Position numbers and translations under genes: made by a program. A DNA stretch of 64,000 nucleotides. It comes from UBA3305 sp002373555. GTDB taxonomy: Bacteria > Bacillota > Clostridia > Lachnospirales > Lachnospiraceae. The DNA lies in NCBI GenBank assembly GCA_946612455.1, contig CAMOER010000004.1, forward strand, positions 50,418-114,417, in the 5' to 3' direction. Below, in pieces: positions 35,478 through 43,843 of the stretch; the stretch's first letter is position 1; each line of letters starts with the position of its first letter. The notes below the pieces were generated by a model. That model saw only the letters and a list, made by a program, of their open reading frames with translations, was not told the DNA's origin and did not search any database.

Positions 35478-35762
35478 ATGCCACTTATTTTACTGGTGAA
35501 GATACTCCTCAAATGTTACCTTCGGTTTCTGCACGCCGTCAATTACAATGTAGGCGACGTACGTCGAAGCAACGACGAATGCAGAAAGTGCGAATTCAAT
35601 GAACGCTGTGCCGGAGGCTGCCGCAGTGCAGCGCTGCAGGCGGATGACAATTACTATGGTGTGGATCCGGATGCCTGCTATTTCTTCAAAAACGGCTGGG
35701 AGGATCGCATACGTGCTGTTGCACAGCCAGCCTTTGACGCCTACATCCGGCGGAATTACTGA
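35478..35762 (+). pseudogene. remnant of a radical SAM SPASM-domain protein
   Basis: Only the C-terminal end of a SPASM domain remains: ECRKCEFNERCAGGCRSAAL followed by DPDACYFFKNGWEDRIR, the cysteine pattern of the auxiliary-cluster domain of sulfatase-maturase-like and peptide-maturing radical SAM enzymes. The radical SAM core is absent. The ~22 residues before the cysteines look unrelated and out of frame; another frame just upstream (DATYFTGEDTPQML) may be older coding sequence. Treated as a decayed gene. Confidence 0.65.
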
Positions 35763-35764
35763 AA

Positions 35765-35802
35765 TGGTGCACTTCTTGAGATTTTTTTCAAGAAGTGCAC
35801 CA
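35765..35802. terminator. 15-bp hairpin after the SPASM remnant
   Basis: TGGTGCACTTCTTGA / TCAAGAAGTGCACCA with a T-rich loop. It lies directly after the remnant's stop codon and is probably its former terminator. Confidence 0.55.
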
Positions 35803-35814
35803 AACAATACCGTT

Positions 35815-36206
35815 TTTGAGGGACGATACCCCTTTTTCCCGCCCCTGCAGCCTCTTGCTCGTAAGATTCTTCCGTGGCAGCTTCATCTTTCCCGAATGAT
35901 ACCCTTTTTTCAGCTTCAGCTCTATTCATTTCACTCTGAAAAGGGTATCGCCTGACGCTGAATCACGACCAGCCCCCAAATGCCTTTCCATAGCTTCCTG
36001 AAACACCTGATATCAGGGTAGCATCTGACAAAAAACAACTTCCTACACCCAAACGCCCTTCCTCAGCTTCCTGAAACACCTGATATCAGGGCAGCATCTG
36101 ACACAAAACATCATCCCACACCAACACGCCTCCCCATCCCCACAAAAAAAGACTGATTCCATCATCTCCGCCTCCGCGCAGACAACAAAATCAGTCTTTT
36201 CAAAAC
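35815..36206. repeat. dispersed intergenic repeat, copy 2, with internal tandem duplication
   Basis: Same block order as copy 1 at 32875. It has GATACCCCTTTTTCC, a TTCTTCCGT block, GAATGATACCCTTTTTTC, GAAAAGGGTATCG and AATCACGACCAGC, then the CCTGA...ATCAGGG-AGCATCTGACA block, then the hairpin GACTGATT / AATCAGTC with TTTT. Here the AGCTTCCTGAAACACCTGAT block occurs twice with a 73-base period (35992 and 36065). It sits directly left of the integrase region. Confidence 0.7.
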
Positions 36207-36248
36207 CTGCTGCTCCTATTCCAGGAATAGGATCCGGATATGTATGTT

Positions 36249-36326
36249 TTAATGCATATCAATGCATTTCAGTCTTTTCCGAATTTTCAACCATGCATGT
36301 TCATGCAGATTAATGCAAATCATGTT
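36249..36326. repeat. helically phased ATGCA repeats beside the integrase gene
   Basis: ATGCA occurs at 36252, 36262, 36293, 36303 and 36313: spacings of 10, 31, 10 and 10 bases, with a related ATG at 36322. Phasing close to the DNA helical turn suggests protein-binding sites on one face of the helix, such as integrase arm sites or part of the attachment region. Confidence 0.5.
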
Positions 36327-36405
36327 TGAAAAATCGATGTAAAAATGAATGACTGTGCCACCTCTGATGTATAAAACAATAACGTTGAAATGTTATCTGG
36401 CCTTT

Positions 36406-37635
36406 TCAAAAAACTTTGTTGTTTAACTGTTGAAATATTTCCTGTTTCTTTCGTTCAGAGACTTCTGCATAGATATCCATGGTGGTTTGAATATCCTTAT
36501 GTCCCATCACAGATTGTATCACCTTCAGGTTGGTTTCATTTTCACACAGCCTTGTACAAAAGGTATGTCTGATTATATGGCAGCTGAAGTAAGGTAATAT
36601 AATGGAAGCTCTTTTCTCACGCTTGGAAATTATTTCTTCCTGCGCATTATAGTCATCTATCAGCCTGTGAATCGTTCGATTAAGACTGGCCGCGTTATAG
36701 AGTCCTCCGAACCGATTACAAAAAACAAATCCACTCATACCATCGATTTCGACAATAGAATGATTTCCTGTCTCATCCTGAAAGCATTTTTCAGCAAAAA
36801 GTGCTTCTTTCACTTCAGCCAACAGAGGAATTTTCCGGATTCCGGCATTTGTTTTAGGAAGATGAACCTCATAATGACTATCCCCAATCATTCTTCGTCC
36901 TGCACAATAAGAAACACTATGATTGATACTTATAAAAGAATTATCGAGATCCACATCTTCCCAGCGGAGACCGATTATTTCTCCAATTCTGCAACCGGTC
37001 CCAAATAAAACCACAAAAAGTGGTTTCCATCTGAGATTTTCTGGTTTATCAAGGTATCCAAGGAAAGCCCTCTGTTCCTCGATCAAAAGTGCGTGACGAG
37101 GTTCTGTTCTGCCTTTTTGTGATCTTGAAAGCTCGCTAATAGCAGATTCCGTAGGATTCTGCCAGATCACCCTATCCTTTACAGCCAGCTGAAATGTACA
37201 GTGCAGAATAGAATGTATTGACTTGACAGTATTGATACTTAATCCTCTCATCAGAAGAGCCTGATAAAATGCCAAAACATCCGAATATCTGACTTCCGAG
37301 ATACGTTTCTTACCGAATCCGTCCTTTACATATGTCTCATACCTTTCAATATAAGTGCTTTTTGTCTGATTCCGCAATTCAGTCTTTACAGCGATATATC
37401 TATAGAACACAAAATTGACGGTTGCCCTTCCCTCTGCATATGTATTAATTCCATCCAGGCTGGATCTCACTATCTGCTTTTCTTTCTCTCGTAAATCAGG
37501 AAGATCCTTTGCATACACATATTTTCGTTTGCCGAAGGAATCGGTATAAGAAAAACAATAGAGTTGCTTCTTTCTGAGATACAGTTCCCCTTTTCGAAGC
37601 ACACGTCCTTTACCATCTTTTCTGGTCTTTGTCAC
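36406..37635 (-). CDS. int: tyrosine recombinase/integrase
   Basis: A 409-residue integrase of the conjugative-transposon type. The catalytic residues are all visible: Arg216 (GTGCRIGEI), Lys261 (LPKTNAGIRKIP), His353 and Arg356 (HIIRHTF), His379 (MGHKDI) and nucleophile Tyr389 (DIYAEV). The N-terminus has the arm-type DNA-binding region and a core-binding domain (about 65-165). It would excise and insert the element to which it belongs. The excisionase and RHH genes lie just upstream on the same strand, and the AT-rich cargo extends to the right. Confidence 0.93.
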   Translation of the reverse strand: MTKTRKDGKGRVLRKGELYLRKKQLYCFSYTDSFGKRKYVYAKDLPDLREKEKQIVRSSLDGINTYAEGRATVNFVFYRYIAVKTELRNQTKSTYIERYETYVKDGFGKKRISEVRYSDVLAFYQALLMRGLSINTVKSIHSILHCTFQLAVKDRVIWQNPTESAISELSRSQKGRTEPRHALLIEEQRAFLGYLDKPENLRWKPLFVVLFGTGCRIGEIIGLRWEDVDLDNSFISINHSVSYCAGRRMIGDSHYEVHLPKTNAGIRKIPLLAEVKEALFAEKCFQDETGNHSIVEIDGMSGFVFCNRFGGLYNAASLNRTIHRLIDDYNAQEEIISKREKRASIILPYFSCHIIRHTFCTRLCENETNLKVIQSVMGHKDIQTTMDIYAEVSERKKQEIFQQLNNKVF

Positions 37636-37676
37636 ATCCTATTTCCTTCCTTATTAATAAAGAAGGTATGACAACA

Positions 37677-37847
37677 CTATTCTTCTGGGGCAATTAACTT
37701 GATGATACTGTTGCGTAACATCTGCGCCATTGTGATCTTGCTTTTAGAGGTATATGCTTTCAATCTGCAGTACTCCTCTTCAGTAAGTCTTGCAGATACT
37801 TTATAGCTCCTTGGCTTTTCTGCCTTAGGCCGTCCTTTTTCTGACAT
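37677..37847 (-). CDS. ribbon-helix-helix (CopG/MobC-like) DNA-binding protein
   Basis: A 56-residue protein. ATG at 37845-37847 has a perfect AGGAGG seven bases upstream, so the longer frame is rejected. A basic N-terminus (MSEKGRPKAEKPRS) is followed by YKVSARLTEEEYCRLKAYTS and a C-terminal helix, the pattern of RHH repressors and small mobilisation accessory proteins. It lies between the integrase and excisionase genes. Likely binds the element's own control or transfer region. Confidence 0.7.
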   Translation of the reverse strand: MSEKGRPKAEKPRSYKVSARLTEEEYCRLKAYTSKSKITMAQMLRNSIIKLIAPEE

Positions 37848-37939
37848 CGAAGCACCTCCTAAGTATATAAAATTATACTTTTGCATTCTTTTATATGTCA
37901 AGAGATTTTTTGGGCCCCAAAATATCATATTGCCATCCC

Positions 37940-38215
37940 TTATTCGATTTTACAGCTTTCCAGAAAAGCATTAACCGCTTTCACTGAGACAAGGACTTTT
38001 CCTCCATATCGAATTTTGGCGTTGGCGTCACTAGCCAAATCATGAAACCGCCTCTTACTCATACCATAAAGAACTGCACCCTCGCTATAGGTTATGTAAT
38101 CTCGATTTGGAAGATTCATTTTCAAAACCACCTGATCAAATATACATTTGGGGACACGAACCATCACACCACTTTCAAAGGTACATTCGACGATTTCTTC
38201 ATTCCTTTTGCTCAC
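37940..38215 (-). CDS. xis: excisionase-like DNA-binding protein
   Basis: A 91-residue protein with a central MerR/excisionase-type winged helix (YITYSEGAVLYGMSKRRFHDLASDANAKIRYGGKVLVSVKAVNAFLES), resembling the short Xis/DUF6462 proteins next to Tn916-type integrases. Such proteins bend DNA and direct the integrase to excision. It is placed two genes upstream of int on the same strand, which is the expected context. Confidence 0.78.
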   Translation of the reverse strand: MSKRNEEIVECTFESGVMVRVPKCIFDQVVLKMNLPNRDYITYSEGAVLYGMSKRRFHDLASDANAKIRYGGKVLVSVKAVNAFLESCKIE

Positions 38216-38700
38216 TATAATGCTCCTTTACCTTCAGTATGCCCTCTGTTTATATACAGGCTTATCATGTTTCATCAGTCACTATATAATGCTCTGCACC
38301 AGCAACGGGTCTTTGCCGCATTGGTATTTCACCAGCCTGTCCAGCCCCTGTCTCTAACGGGAAGTATCATTATCAAAAGTACTGTCATAGTCCTGAAGCT
38401 CCCCAGCTTCATTTTGTGCGAATATCCGTCGCTCCAGTGCAGCAAAATGAATCCGATTACATCATATGTAAGCATGCACGATCATGGCGAATCCGCTTCA
38501 CAACTCGGTACTCCGTGTGTTATGCAAAGCATGAGTATTCAAAAGTCAAGGTACAATACAAATCTCAACACCAATTATGACATTGAAATTTGTAATATCA
38601 GAACCGCGGTCATACTACCACAGTTGAAGTTTTAATCTCCGTGAAAGACCTATATGGAAATTATTGTTCTATAACAGAAAACATATTCGGGATCCTGGTT
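38216..38700. other. gene-free stretch inside the integrase module
   Basis: About 485 bases with no supportable gene. A minus-strand TTGACT (about 38546) with a TGCATA box 17 bases away may be a promoter for the xis-int genes. There is a small GAAGCT-CCCC-AGCTTC hairpin near 38397. The open plus-strand frame covering this stretch has no ribosome binding site and no recognisable content. It could include an origin of transfer, but I see no clear nick-site motif. Confidence 0.4.
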
Positions 38701-38949
38701 TCAATATATTTTGAATTTCATCTGAATGATCTTTATAAACTTCATCCATACAATTTGCAGCAGATCCTCTTCCGGCAATAATCTGAGATCAATTCCATAA
38801 TCACTGACAGCTATCTTCTTTAGATACGCTGATGCATAGGCTTCATACCTTGAAATAACCTTCTCCAGCGCCTCGTTATCGCCTTTCACAGCTTTTTCAA
38901 TCACCTCAACCTCCAAATATTCATAGCGGTCATAATTATTCTTTCTCAC
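38701..38949 (-). CDS. conjugative-transposon-type helix-turn-helix protein
   Basis: An 82-residue protein resembling the HTH_16 family of Tn916-like elements (VEVIEKAVKGDNEALEKVISRYEAYASAYLKKIA, then a C-terminal LLQIVWMKFIKIIQ). Its start overlaps the stop of the sigma-like gene by four bases (ATGA), so the two are translated together. In related elements the pair regulates excision and transfer genes. Confidence 0.72.
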   Translation of the reverse strand: MRKNNYDRYEYLEVEVIEKAVKGDNEALEKVISRYEAYASAYLKKIAVSDYGIDLRLLPEEDLLQIVWMKFIKIIQMKFKIY

Positions 38950-39371
38950 GACATCCCCCGAGTATATTTTTTCAATATACCTCTCGCTTCACTCAAATAA
39001 TTTTTTATGGTTTTTCCTTCAAGATCCATTAACTCCGCAATCATTTCAATCGGCATATCTAATATGTAGGCTTTTTCTATCACCTCCCGATGTCGTTTTT
39101 TCAGATGTTCAAAACTGTCTGCAACTTGTTCATCATAAAAAGGAAAAACTGTAGAACCAATCAACACCGGTATCTTCTCGTAATCTGATATCCAATCGGG
39201 AGCCTCCAGTTCATCCATTTCTTCTATACTGACTTCGTATATCCTGTCTTTATTGCGAATATAATCTCGCAGTACATTTCTTATGACGTATTTAATCGTC
39301 TTTTTTGCAAAACGATCAAACTCTCCTTGCAGCTTTACGCCTGTCAGGTATTTCCTCTTTACTTCCTGCAT
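38946..39371 (-). CDS. sigma-70-like factor of mobile elements
   Basis: A 141-residue protein with a short region-2-like N-terminus (FDRFAKKTIKYVIRNVLRDYIRN) and a clear region-4 helix-turn-helix at the C-terminus (LKKRHREVIEKAYILDMPIEMIAELMDLEGKTIKNYLSEARGIL). It matches the small sigma-like regulators next to HTH_16 genes in Tn916-type and other integrative elements. It probably drives element genes from special promoters. Confidence 0.78.
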   Translation of the reverse strand: MQEVKRKYLTGVKLQGEFDRFAKKTIKYVIRNVLRDYIRNKDRIYEVSIEEMDELEAPDWISDYEKIPVLIGSTVFPFYDEQVADSFEHLKKRHREVIEKAYILDMPIEMIAELMDLEGKTIKNYLSEARGILKKYTRGMS

Positions 39372-39530
39372 CGTGTCTGCCTTTCTCCAGACACCCGAAA
39401 ATATCCTCTGTCATATAACTACCTGTCCAAAGGAGGCCCGATATTCCCAAGCAAATCTCAAAAACCTTGAATTCTTTTTCCATTTTCCGGAAATGTCACG
39501 TAGTATCCCAACCTCCTATCTCTACGTTTA

Positions 39531-39562
39531 CAAAAAATAGAGTCGTGAAATTACGACTCTAT
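39531..39562 (-). terminator. intrinsic terminator upstream of the sigma-like gene
   Basis: On the minus strand a 10-bp perfect stem ATAGAGTCGT / ACGACTCTAT (loop AATTTC) is followed by TTTTTG. Lying 160 bases before the sigma-like gene and reading towards it, it could attenuate a leader transcript or stop a transcript opposing the XRE gene. Confidence 0.6.
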
Positions 39563-39611
39563 CTGTAATCTTTTCAACTCATTTGAATTTTTATAAATAT
39601 AAAAAAACGCG

Positions 39612-39683
39612 TGACATTCACTGAATGTCATTAACATTTTTAGAGCTCCCATAATATTGACAGGCACTGAATGTCAATACTAC
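39612..39683. promoter_or_regulatory. paired operators in front of the XRE regulator
   Basis: A perfect palindrome TGACATTCA-C-TGAATGTCA (39612-39630) and a second partial site sharing CACTGAATGTCA (39665-39676), 46 bases apart. The second overlaps a TTGACA box (39657-39662). Placement in the divergent region between the sigma-like gene and the XRE gene fits autoregulation. Confidence 0.6.
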
Positions 39684-39694
39684 GGAGGTCAATC

Positions 39695-39943
39695 ATGTTT
39701 ATCAATAAAACGAAAGATGGGAGAAATAATATCTGCGGAAAGGCAGTCTCCGTGAGGCGTAAGGAATTGGGATTGTCACAGAGAGCGCTGGCCGAACGAA
39801 TGCAGGTTCATGGTATCGAGATGGAAAAGAACGCTATCCAACGTATCGAAAGCGGACAACGCTTTGTTACAGACATCGAGATCGTTAAACTTACCAAAGC
39901 GTTAAATGTCTCCCTCGAGTACCTTCTGAATACAGAAGACTAA
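39695..39943 (+). CDS. XRE-family transcriptional regulator
   Basis: An 82-residue Cro/CI-type protein. ATG at 39695 has ACGGAGG upstream, so the longer frame is rejected. The helix-turn-helix spans about residues 14-70 (VSVRRKELGLSQRALAERM ... NAIQRIESGQRFVTDIEIVKLTKALN). It reads away from the sigma/HTH pair, with operator-like palindromes in between, so it is the likely repressor of the element's excision module. Confidence 0.85.
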   Translation: MFINKTKDGRNNICGKAVSVRRKELGLSQRALAERMQVHGIEMEKNAIQRIESGQRFVTDIEIVKLTKALNVSLEYLLNTED

Positions 39944-40003
39944 CGACTTTGCACTACGTGTTCTTGTTGTTGTACCAATCTCCATGCTCAAATCTAATCT
40001 TTT

Positions 40004-41017
40004 ATGACTGTCAGAGATAAATCCGGAAGAAATCAGAAGCAGAAACTGCTTTATCTTGCCAAAATATTTCACGAGGAAACCGACGAAAACCATGGCCTCC
40101 GAATGGAGACCATTATTGATAAGCTAACAGCTTGTGATGTAATTGCTGATCGGCGGACACTTTATGATGATTTTGAAGAATTGCGGCATTTTGGAATCGA
40201 TATCGTAAAGACAAGATCTGGAAGAAATATCTATTATCATTTAGAGCACCGGAAATTTGAACTGCCAGAGCTGAAGCTATTGGTAGATTCCGTCCAATCT
40301 GCCAGGTTCATTACTGACGGAAAATCAAATGATCTGATCAAGAAACTGGAGTCTCTTGTCAGCAAACATCAAGGCAGGCAGCTTCACCGACAGGTTGTAA
40401 TCTCTGGTCGGATCAAAGCCATGAATGAAAGTATCTATTACAACGTCGATACGCTTCACACAGCCATTGATCTGGACAGGCAGATTTCATTTCAATACTG
40501 CCAATGGAACACAAGAAAAGAGATGGTTCCTCGTCGAAACGAGAAATATTACAGAATAAGTCCTTGGGGGCTTGTTTGCGATAACGAATATTATTATCTG
40601 GTAGGATATGATTCTGAAGCTCAAAAAATCAAGCATTACCGCATAGACAAAATGAGAAAAATCAACATAATCGGCAAGTATCGTGAAGGCAAAAGTCAAT
40701 ATAAAGCTTTCGATATTGCTCGATATTCCAGAAGCCTCTTTGGATTTTTTGGCGGCGAAATTGTAAATATTACACTTGAAGCAGAAAAATCAATGGTTGG
40801 AATTATCATAGATCGTTTCGGAAAGGATATTATCATTATTCCTGTTGATGAAGATCATTTCCGGACTCACGTAAATGTGGCTGTTAGCAATCAATTCTTT
40901 GGATGGATCATGTCATTAGGAGATGGAGTGCGGTTGGTAGGGCCTGAAAGAGTAATAGAGCAGCTACGAGCAGAAATACATCGTCTAAATATACTTTACG
41001 AGATAGGAGAAAACTGA
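40004..41017 (+). CDS. WYL-domain transcriptional regulator
   Basis: A 337-residue regulator: N-terminal HTH_11 (about 12-80, IIDKLTACDVIADRRTLYDDFEELRHFGIDI), central WYL ligand-binding domain (about 145-225, RISPWGLVCDNEYYYLVGYD) and a C-terminal WCX extension. WYL proteins often sense nucleic acids or nucleotides and control defence or mobile genes (family knowledge). It lies between the integrase module and the minus-strand cargo and may control the cargo. The start lacks a strong Shine-Dalgarno sequence. Confidence 0.88.
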   Translation: MTVRDKSGRNQKQKLLYLAKIFHEETDENHGLRMETIIDKLTACDVIADRRTLYDDFEELRHFGIDIVKTRSGRNIYYHLEHRKFELPELKLLVDSVQSARFITDGKSNDLIKKLESLVSKHQGRQLHRQVVISGRIKAMNESIYYNVDTLHTAIDLDRQISFQYCQWNTRKEMVPRRNEKYYRISPWGLVCDNEYYYLVGYDSEAQKIKHYRIDKMRKINIIGKYREGKSQYKAFDIARYSRSLFGFFGGEIVNITLEAEKSMVGIIIDRFGKDIIIIPVDEDHFRTHVNVAVSNQFFGWIMSLGDGVRLVGPERVIEQLRAEIHRLNILYEIGEN

Positions 41018-41082
41018 TGAATCATCAATTATCCCCTATCTCTTGAGGTTGATTACATAAATCGGAACGATAAGACAATCTA

Positions 41083-41144
41083 CACGGAGAAATAAGGCCA
41101 CCTTCACGGAGTTTCAAGGCCACCATCACGGAGCCCAAGGCCAC
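41083..41144. repeat. three 22-bp tandem repeats, possible IS21-type end
   Basis: Unit CACGGAG-N4-AAGGCCACC at 41083, 41105 and 41127 (22-base period; the last is slightly shorter). Arrays of this kind at element ends recall IS21-family terminal repeats, but no istA or istB is next to it. Possibly a solo insertion-sequence end or a binding-site array. Confidence 0.5.
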
Positions 41145-41181
41145 TTGTATAATGGATATGGCACGCTTGAAGTGTGACTAT

Positions 41182-42528
41182 CTATTCATTAAATACATAT
41201 GATTCAAACGCCTTATAGTAATAAGTTGCAGCTTCTTCGTTTATACTCTCCTGTAAATCTTCCCATTCTTCAGGATCATCCATTACGTGTTCCTCGCCAT
41301 CTATGTCATAATAAACTATTCTGAAGATCTTTCCATCATCCATAAATATTTGTGAGATCTCATCTTCATCGCCATCTCCATACTCGGCAAAGATCAGCTC
41401 GTCATCATCAAAAAAGTAATATCTAGTGGATGGAGCCTCATCTTCAAAAAAAGCAACGATCATTTTCAGCTCGTCACCATCCCATAACGAATATCCATCT
41501 TCGCCCATTTCATATTCGCTATAGTCCTCCATATCTCCATCAGTTTCCCTAACTTTCTCAAACACTTCCTCCATTCGTTGATCGAGGTTTGGCTGATTTT
41601 TATTATTCTCCAATTTCACCTGATAATTGTTATCATCAGAACCAGCATCATTGTTTACATAATCTGTAAAGATACTATAGTCTTCAAGATCTGTAAAAGG
41701 CAGTGTCTCGTGCACCCTATTCATATCAAAATAATCACTGAGAGAAACCGTATCCCATTCTTCCTCGTCTCTCCAGTTCTCATTATATTCTTCGTATATT
41801 TCTTTTTCCCGAAAATGATCCCCCATCCATTGATAATATAAGATGATGACTTCTCCTTTATATTCATTTTCCCATATGAAGCCATTCTCATAAATATACA
41901 ATGGCTCTCCATAGGAAAGTTCTGTATCAATTTCATCCATCAGCTCACAATCATCATTGTTGTAATTATAGACATACAATATGCCTCCGTGTTTATCTCC
42001 ATTATCATATACAAATAATTCAGGCGTGCCATTTCCTGTTATGTCATAGAGCGTATACTGTATCCAACAATATTGATTATCAGCATTTTCGTCATTTGAT
42101 TCGAACTCCTCCAGATGACTGTTAATACGTTCTTTATAAGCATTAATACAACTTTCATTCAGTCCACTGGCCTCTGTTGTAATTGCTTCATTGGAAGGAA
42201 TCTTGTTTTTGTAGTCATTTTCTTCATTTTCATCAGCCTTTATGCTTGCGGGTTTTGTAGAATCACTTGTGTTGATATTATCATTCTCGGTGGAAGCAAT
42301 TCCACTTGCTTCTGTTGTTTCAACTAAATCAACCGGAATACGCCTACTCCTTCTGAGAACGAGAAAAATGGATAGTGCAGCCACTAATAGTATTATTATA
42401 CCAATGACAATAAACTTTCCTGCTGAAGGCTTCTCGATCAAAACATTATTTTCGTCAAGTTGCTTCCCGCACGTTGGACAGAAATTACCCTTATTAATCT
42501 TTGTATTGCAGTTAGGACATATTTTCAT
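41182..42528 (-). CDS. zinc-ribbon membrane protein with acidic outer domain
   Basis: A 448-residue protein of unknown function. The N-terminus is a zinc ribbon (CPNCNTKINKGNFCPTCG), then a juxtamembrane IEKPSAGKFIVIGI leading into one membrane helix (about 35-58). The outer region is very acidic: a linker rich in N/S/T/E, a calcium-blade-like segment (LYDITGNGTPELFVYDNGD) and a C-terminal domain with repeated short strands (YYFFDDDELIFAEY, QIFMDDGKIFRIVYY). The KPSA-membrane segment and the C-terminal domain are similar to the protein encoded at 44131. Could be a surface component or regulator of the adjacent apparatus. Confidence 0.7.
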   Translation of the reverse strand: MKICPNCNTKINKGNFCPTCGKQLDENNVLIEKPSAGKFIVIGIIILLVAALSIFLVLRRSRRIPVDLVETTEASGIASTENDNINTSDSTKPASIKADENEENDYKNKIPSNEAITTEASGLNESCINAYKERINSHLEEFESNDENADNQYCWIQYTLYDITGNGTPELFVYDNGDKHGGILYVYNYNNDDCELMDEIDTELSYGEPLYIYENGFIWENEYKGEVIILYYQWMGDHFREKEIYEEYNENWRDEEEWDTVSLSDYFDMNRVHETLPFTDLEDYSIFTDYVNNDAGSDDNNYQVKLENNKNQPNLDQRMEEVFEKVRETDGDMEDYSEYEMGEDGYSLWDGDELKMIVAFFEDEAPSTRYYFFDDDELIFAEYGDGDEDEISQIFMDDGKIFRIVYYDIDGEEHVMDDPEEWEDLQESINEEAATYYYKAFESYVFNE

Positions 42529-42622
42529 AGCTCGACCTATAATTTGACCTGGGGATTGATTCTTTGTTTCGTATTATATGATAGAATGGAAGAGAAAGAC
42601 TCTTCGCAGTTAGCCAAAAACA

Positions 42623-43222
42623 TCATCTGCATCGACTCATGCGTGTCATATGATAACACCGTGGTTTTACACTATCTAATGAAAACCCATCAAATTCATC
42701 TTCCACGATAAATCCTAATCGCTTGTATAGATTAATCGCATTTTGATTTTCTTTAAGGACATCTAAACTTACTTCTTCCGCATTTTGGTTCTCCAGAAAT
42801 CGTAACAGCATCTTATAACCTACGCTCTGTCCTCTTAGTTCTGGCGTAACACATACATTAGAAATATAGAGTCCTCTTTGCTTTTCTTTTTGCAGAGTAT
42901 CAATGTATTCGTAATATGCTTTCGTAAAAGTACTTGGAATGCTTATTTTCGCCTTAGAAAAAGCTTCACACCAATTGTCATATGATGAAAAGAACCTTTT
43001 ATTATAAGCACAAATTAGCCCCAAATTGCGCCCTGCCTCTGTTGCTAAATAAATGTTGTCCACTGAAAAAAGATCACCTGAAATGCCCTTAAGATACATC
43101 AGAACACTTATAGTATTTATTTCATTCAGAAATAATGCCGGGTAAATATATGGGTCGGTTTGAAAAATCATCTTTCCTGCGAACCGGAGCAAGCTGTTAT
43201 TTTCTATCTTTACAATATCCAT
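42623..43222 (-). CDS. GNAT-family N-acetyltransferase
   Basis: A 199-residue acetyltransferase. Motif A is visible (NVCVTPELRGQSVGYKMLLRFLENQNA, the R-G-Q-x-V-G acetyl-CoA loop), followed by SLDVLKENQNAINLYKRLGFIVEDEF as motif B. It transfers an acetyl group to a small molecule or protein; the substrate is unknown. It lies between membrane-protein genes on the same strand and is probably cargo rather than a core part of the large operon. Confidence 0.82.
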   Translation of the reverse strand: MDIVKIENNSLLRFAGKMIFQTDPYIYPALFLNEINTISVLMYLKGISGDLFSVDNIYLATEAGRNLGLICAYNKRFFSSYDNWCEAFSKAKISIPSTFTKAYYEYIDTLQKEKQRGLYISNVCVTPELRGQSVGYKMLLRFLENQNAEEVSLDVLKENQNAINLYKRLGFIVEDEFDGFSLDSVKPRCYHMTRMSRCR

Positions 43223-43236
43223 TTTCCCAAATTGGT

Positions 43237-43824
43237 CTAATTTACATATTTATTGAAGTCATCCCATGTTTTATCAAGACGATACTCTTCTAAGACTACA
43301 GACAACCCGTTCTTTTTCTTAAAGGCAATCCATTTCTTAAACAACTTAATGCTTCCTTTGTAATACTCTGCTTCAGGTATTATTTCTTCTGATTGCAATA
43401 TCGGATTATTCATTGCCAAAAAAAACCTGTATGAAAACAAATCATCAATCACATCTAGGGAAAGCACTTTCCTAAAAACTAATGCCGCAAGTGCCTCATT
43501 ATATACCAGATAATTGATATATGATTGTCTATTATCATCAGTTATTTCCAGCTTTCCAGTCTTTCTGAACAATTCCAACTGGCTCTCAATTCCAACTAAT
43601 TCCTCATTAGATATAAACGAATTATTATAATCCATTATGAATTGCGCTTCATTCAACTCTCTTTCTTTTTTGAGTTGGAACCAGATTGCAAATACACCGA
43701 TGATTGCTGTTATTGTCGTCACTAATTCACTAATACTTGAACCACCTTGTTCAATAAACAACGTGACATAGCAGCTAATAAAAATAACTCCTATGGCTAT
43801 TACAAAGATCTCTTTTTTCTTCAA
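43237..43824 (-). CDS. membrane protein with two N-terminal helices
   Basis: A 195-residue protein with two hydrophobic helices (about 5-25 and 30-50) and a mostly helical cytoplasmic C-terminal region (FQLKKERELNEAQFIMDYNNSFIS...). It resembles the DUF4760-like group of small helical membrane proteins often found in accessory regions. Function unknown. The stop is 15 bases before the GNAT start, suggesting shared transcription. Confidence 0.65.
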   Translation of the reverse strand: MKKKEIFVIAIGVIFISCYVTLFIEQGGSSISELVTTITAIIGVFAIWFQLKKERELNEAQFIMDYNNSFISNEELVGIESQLELFRKTGKLEITDDNRQSYINYLVYNEALAALVFRKVLSLDVIDDLFSYRFFLAMNNPILQSEEIIPEAEYYKGSIKLFKKWIAFKKKNGLSVVLEEYRLDKTWDDFNKYVN

Positions 43825-43843
43825 GGCTCTTTCCCTTCAATAA

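Noticed and set aside
35765..36206. Direct and inverted repeats here as a CRISPR array
   Set aside because: Unit length, spacing and imperfect block structure do not fit repeat-spacer units, and no cas genes are present.
38042..38635. Plus-strand frame of 197 codons in the integrase module
   Set aside because: It overlaps the excisionase antisense, lacks a ribosome binding site and shows no domain; treated as non-coding.
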